Positions 7,407 through 7,534 of a DNA stretch of 7,534 nucleotides are shown in pieces. Made by a program: the position numbers and the translations under genes. Source of the DNA: Flammeovirgaceae bacterium (GTDB lineage: Bacteria > Bacteroidota > Bacteroidia > Cytophagales > Cyclobacteriaceae); NCBI GenBank assembly GCA_947457025.1, contig CANGUI010000083.1, forward strand, positions 1 to 7,534, given 5' to 3'. Position 1 is the first letter of the stretch. The number at the start of each line of letters is the position of its first letter. The notes below the pieces were generated by a model. It was not told the origin of the DNA. It saw nothing but the letters and a program-made list of their open reading frames with translations, and made no database searches.

Positions 7407-7410
7407 TTAG
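7407..7410. repeat. Candidate target-site duplication (TTAG) of the insertion sequence
   Basis: TTAG fits YTAR, the 4-bp target consensus known for the IS5 group. It sits exactly between the phosphatase reading frame and the terminal-repeat-like sequence. The second copy would be beyond the right edge, so this is inference. Confidence 0.35.
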
Positions 7411-7459
7411 GGCATCTCTAAAAACCCATGCTAAATCTACAATAATCGGTTAACGGTTC

Positions 7460-7467
7460 TATCTTTG
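7460..7467 (+). promoter_or_regulatory. Candidate -7 box for the transposase
   Basis: TATCTTTG matches the Bacteroidota TAnnTTTG consensus exactly. Transcription would begin about 10 bases before the transposase ATG, after which the leader is A-rich with no Shine-Dalgarno. No clear -33 element is visible upstream. Confidence 0.45.
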
Positions 7468-7484
7468 GAAAAAAAGAAAAAGAA

Positions 7485-7534
7485 ATGGGTCACACAACGC
7501 GCGGATTATTTGATGAGCAGTTTCGGTTAGAAAA
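7485..7534 (+). CDS. IS5-type transposase, N-terminal fragment (window edge)
   Basis: An ATG at 7485 opens a frame of 16 complete codons, MGHTTRGLFDEQFRLE, running off the window. The LFDEQFRLEK-type opening is characteristic of N-termini of IS5-family (DUF772/DDE) transposases common in Bacteroidota, which continue with a segment on the pattern of K-DPL-L. Recognition rests on this short motif plus its setting (purine-rich leader, promoter box, terminal-repeat-like sequence 74 bases upstream). The catalytic DDE residues are not in the window. Confidence 0.6.
   Translation, partial: MGHTTRGLFDEQFRLE

Larger units (their letters stand above)
7411..7534 (+). mobile_element. Left end of an IS5-type insertion sequence, cut by window edge
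   Basis: The stretch runs from a terminal-repeat-like start (GGCATCTCTAAAAACC, 7411-7426) through a short leader with a promoter box to a transposase start. The terminal-repeat assignment is based on position and its general resemblance to IS ends; the partner repeat lies outside the window. The adjacent TTAG and the abrupt loss of the phosphatase N-terminus at the same point support an insertion here. The exact boundary may be off by a few bases. Confidence 0.6.

Noticed and set aside
1..7534. tRNA, rRNA, CRISPR array, toxin-antitoxin or phage-defence genes
   Set aside because: Looked for by eye; no cloverleaf, regularly spaced repeats or corresponding protein motifs were seen.

Overview
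The window looks like a chromosomal piece of a Bacteroidota genome, probably of the Cytophagales type. This rests on three things: three TAnnTTTG-type -7 promoter boxes, starts that lack Shine-Dalgarno sequences but have A-rich leaders, and the protein families present (secreted M20 amidohydrolase, SGLT-like symporter, PhyH dioxygenase, PAP-like phosphatase, IS5-type transposase). The genus cannot be read from the sequence.

Left and middle (1-5849): two divergent transcription units share a regulatory region at about 3766-4036. On the minus strand, an AraC-family regulator (3765-2911), an SGLT-like sodium:solute symporter (2874-1186) and an exported M20 amidohydrolase (1116 to beyond the left edge) lie head to tail with gaps of 36 and 69 bases, so they are probably one operon. 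On the plus strand, a phytanoyl-CoA dioxygenase (PhyH) family Fe(II)/2-oxoglutarate enzyme (4037-5011) is followed 22 bases later by an aldo/keto reductase (5034-5849). Together they read as a regulated uptake-and-modification module for a small organic solute: an exported amide hydrolase, a Na+-coupled importer, an oxygenase, an NAD(P)H reductase and a one-component sensor. The substrate cannot be named. The long regulator leader carries a nested inverted repeat whose distal arm covers the araC-type start codon.

Right (5850-7534): after a 251-base gap with no convincing gene, a purple-acid-phosphatase-like metallophosphoesterase lies on the minus strand (7405-6101). It has all its metal-binding motifs but no initiating ATG, no signal peptide and an incomplete N-terminal domain. 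Immediately upstream are a candidate YTAR target duplication (TTAG, 7407-7410), a terminal-repeat-like sequence, a promoter box and the first 16 codons of an IS5-type transposase on the plus strand. The simplest reading is that an insertion sequence split the phosphatase gene and the window ends inside that element. This right part is clearly more AT-rich than the left part.
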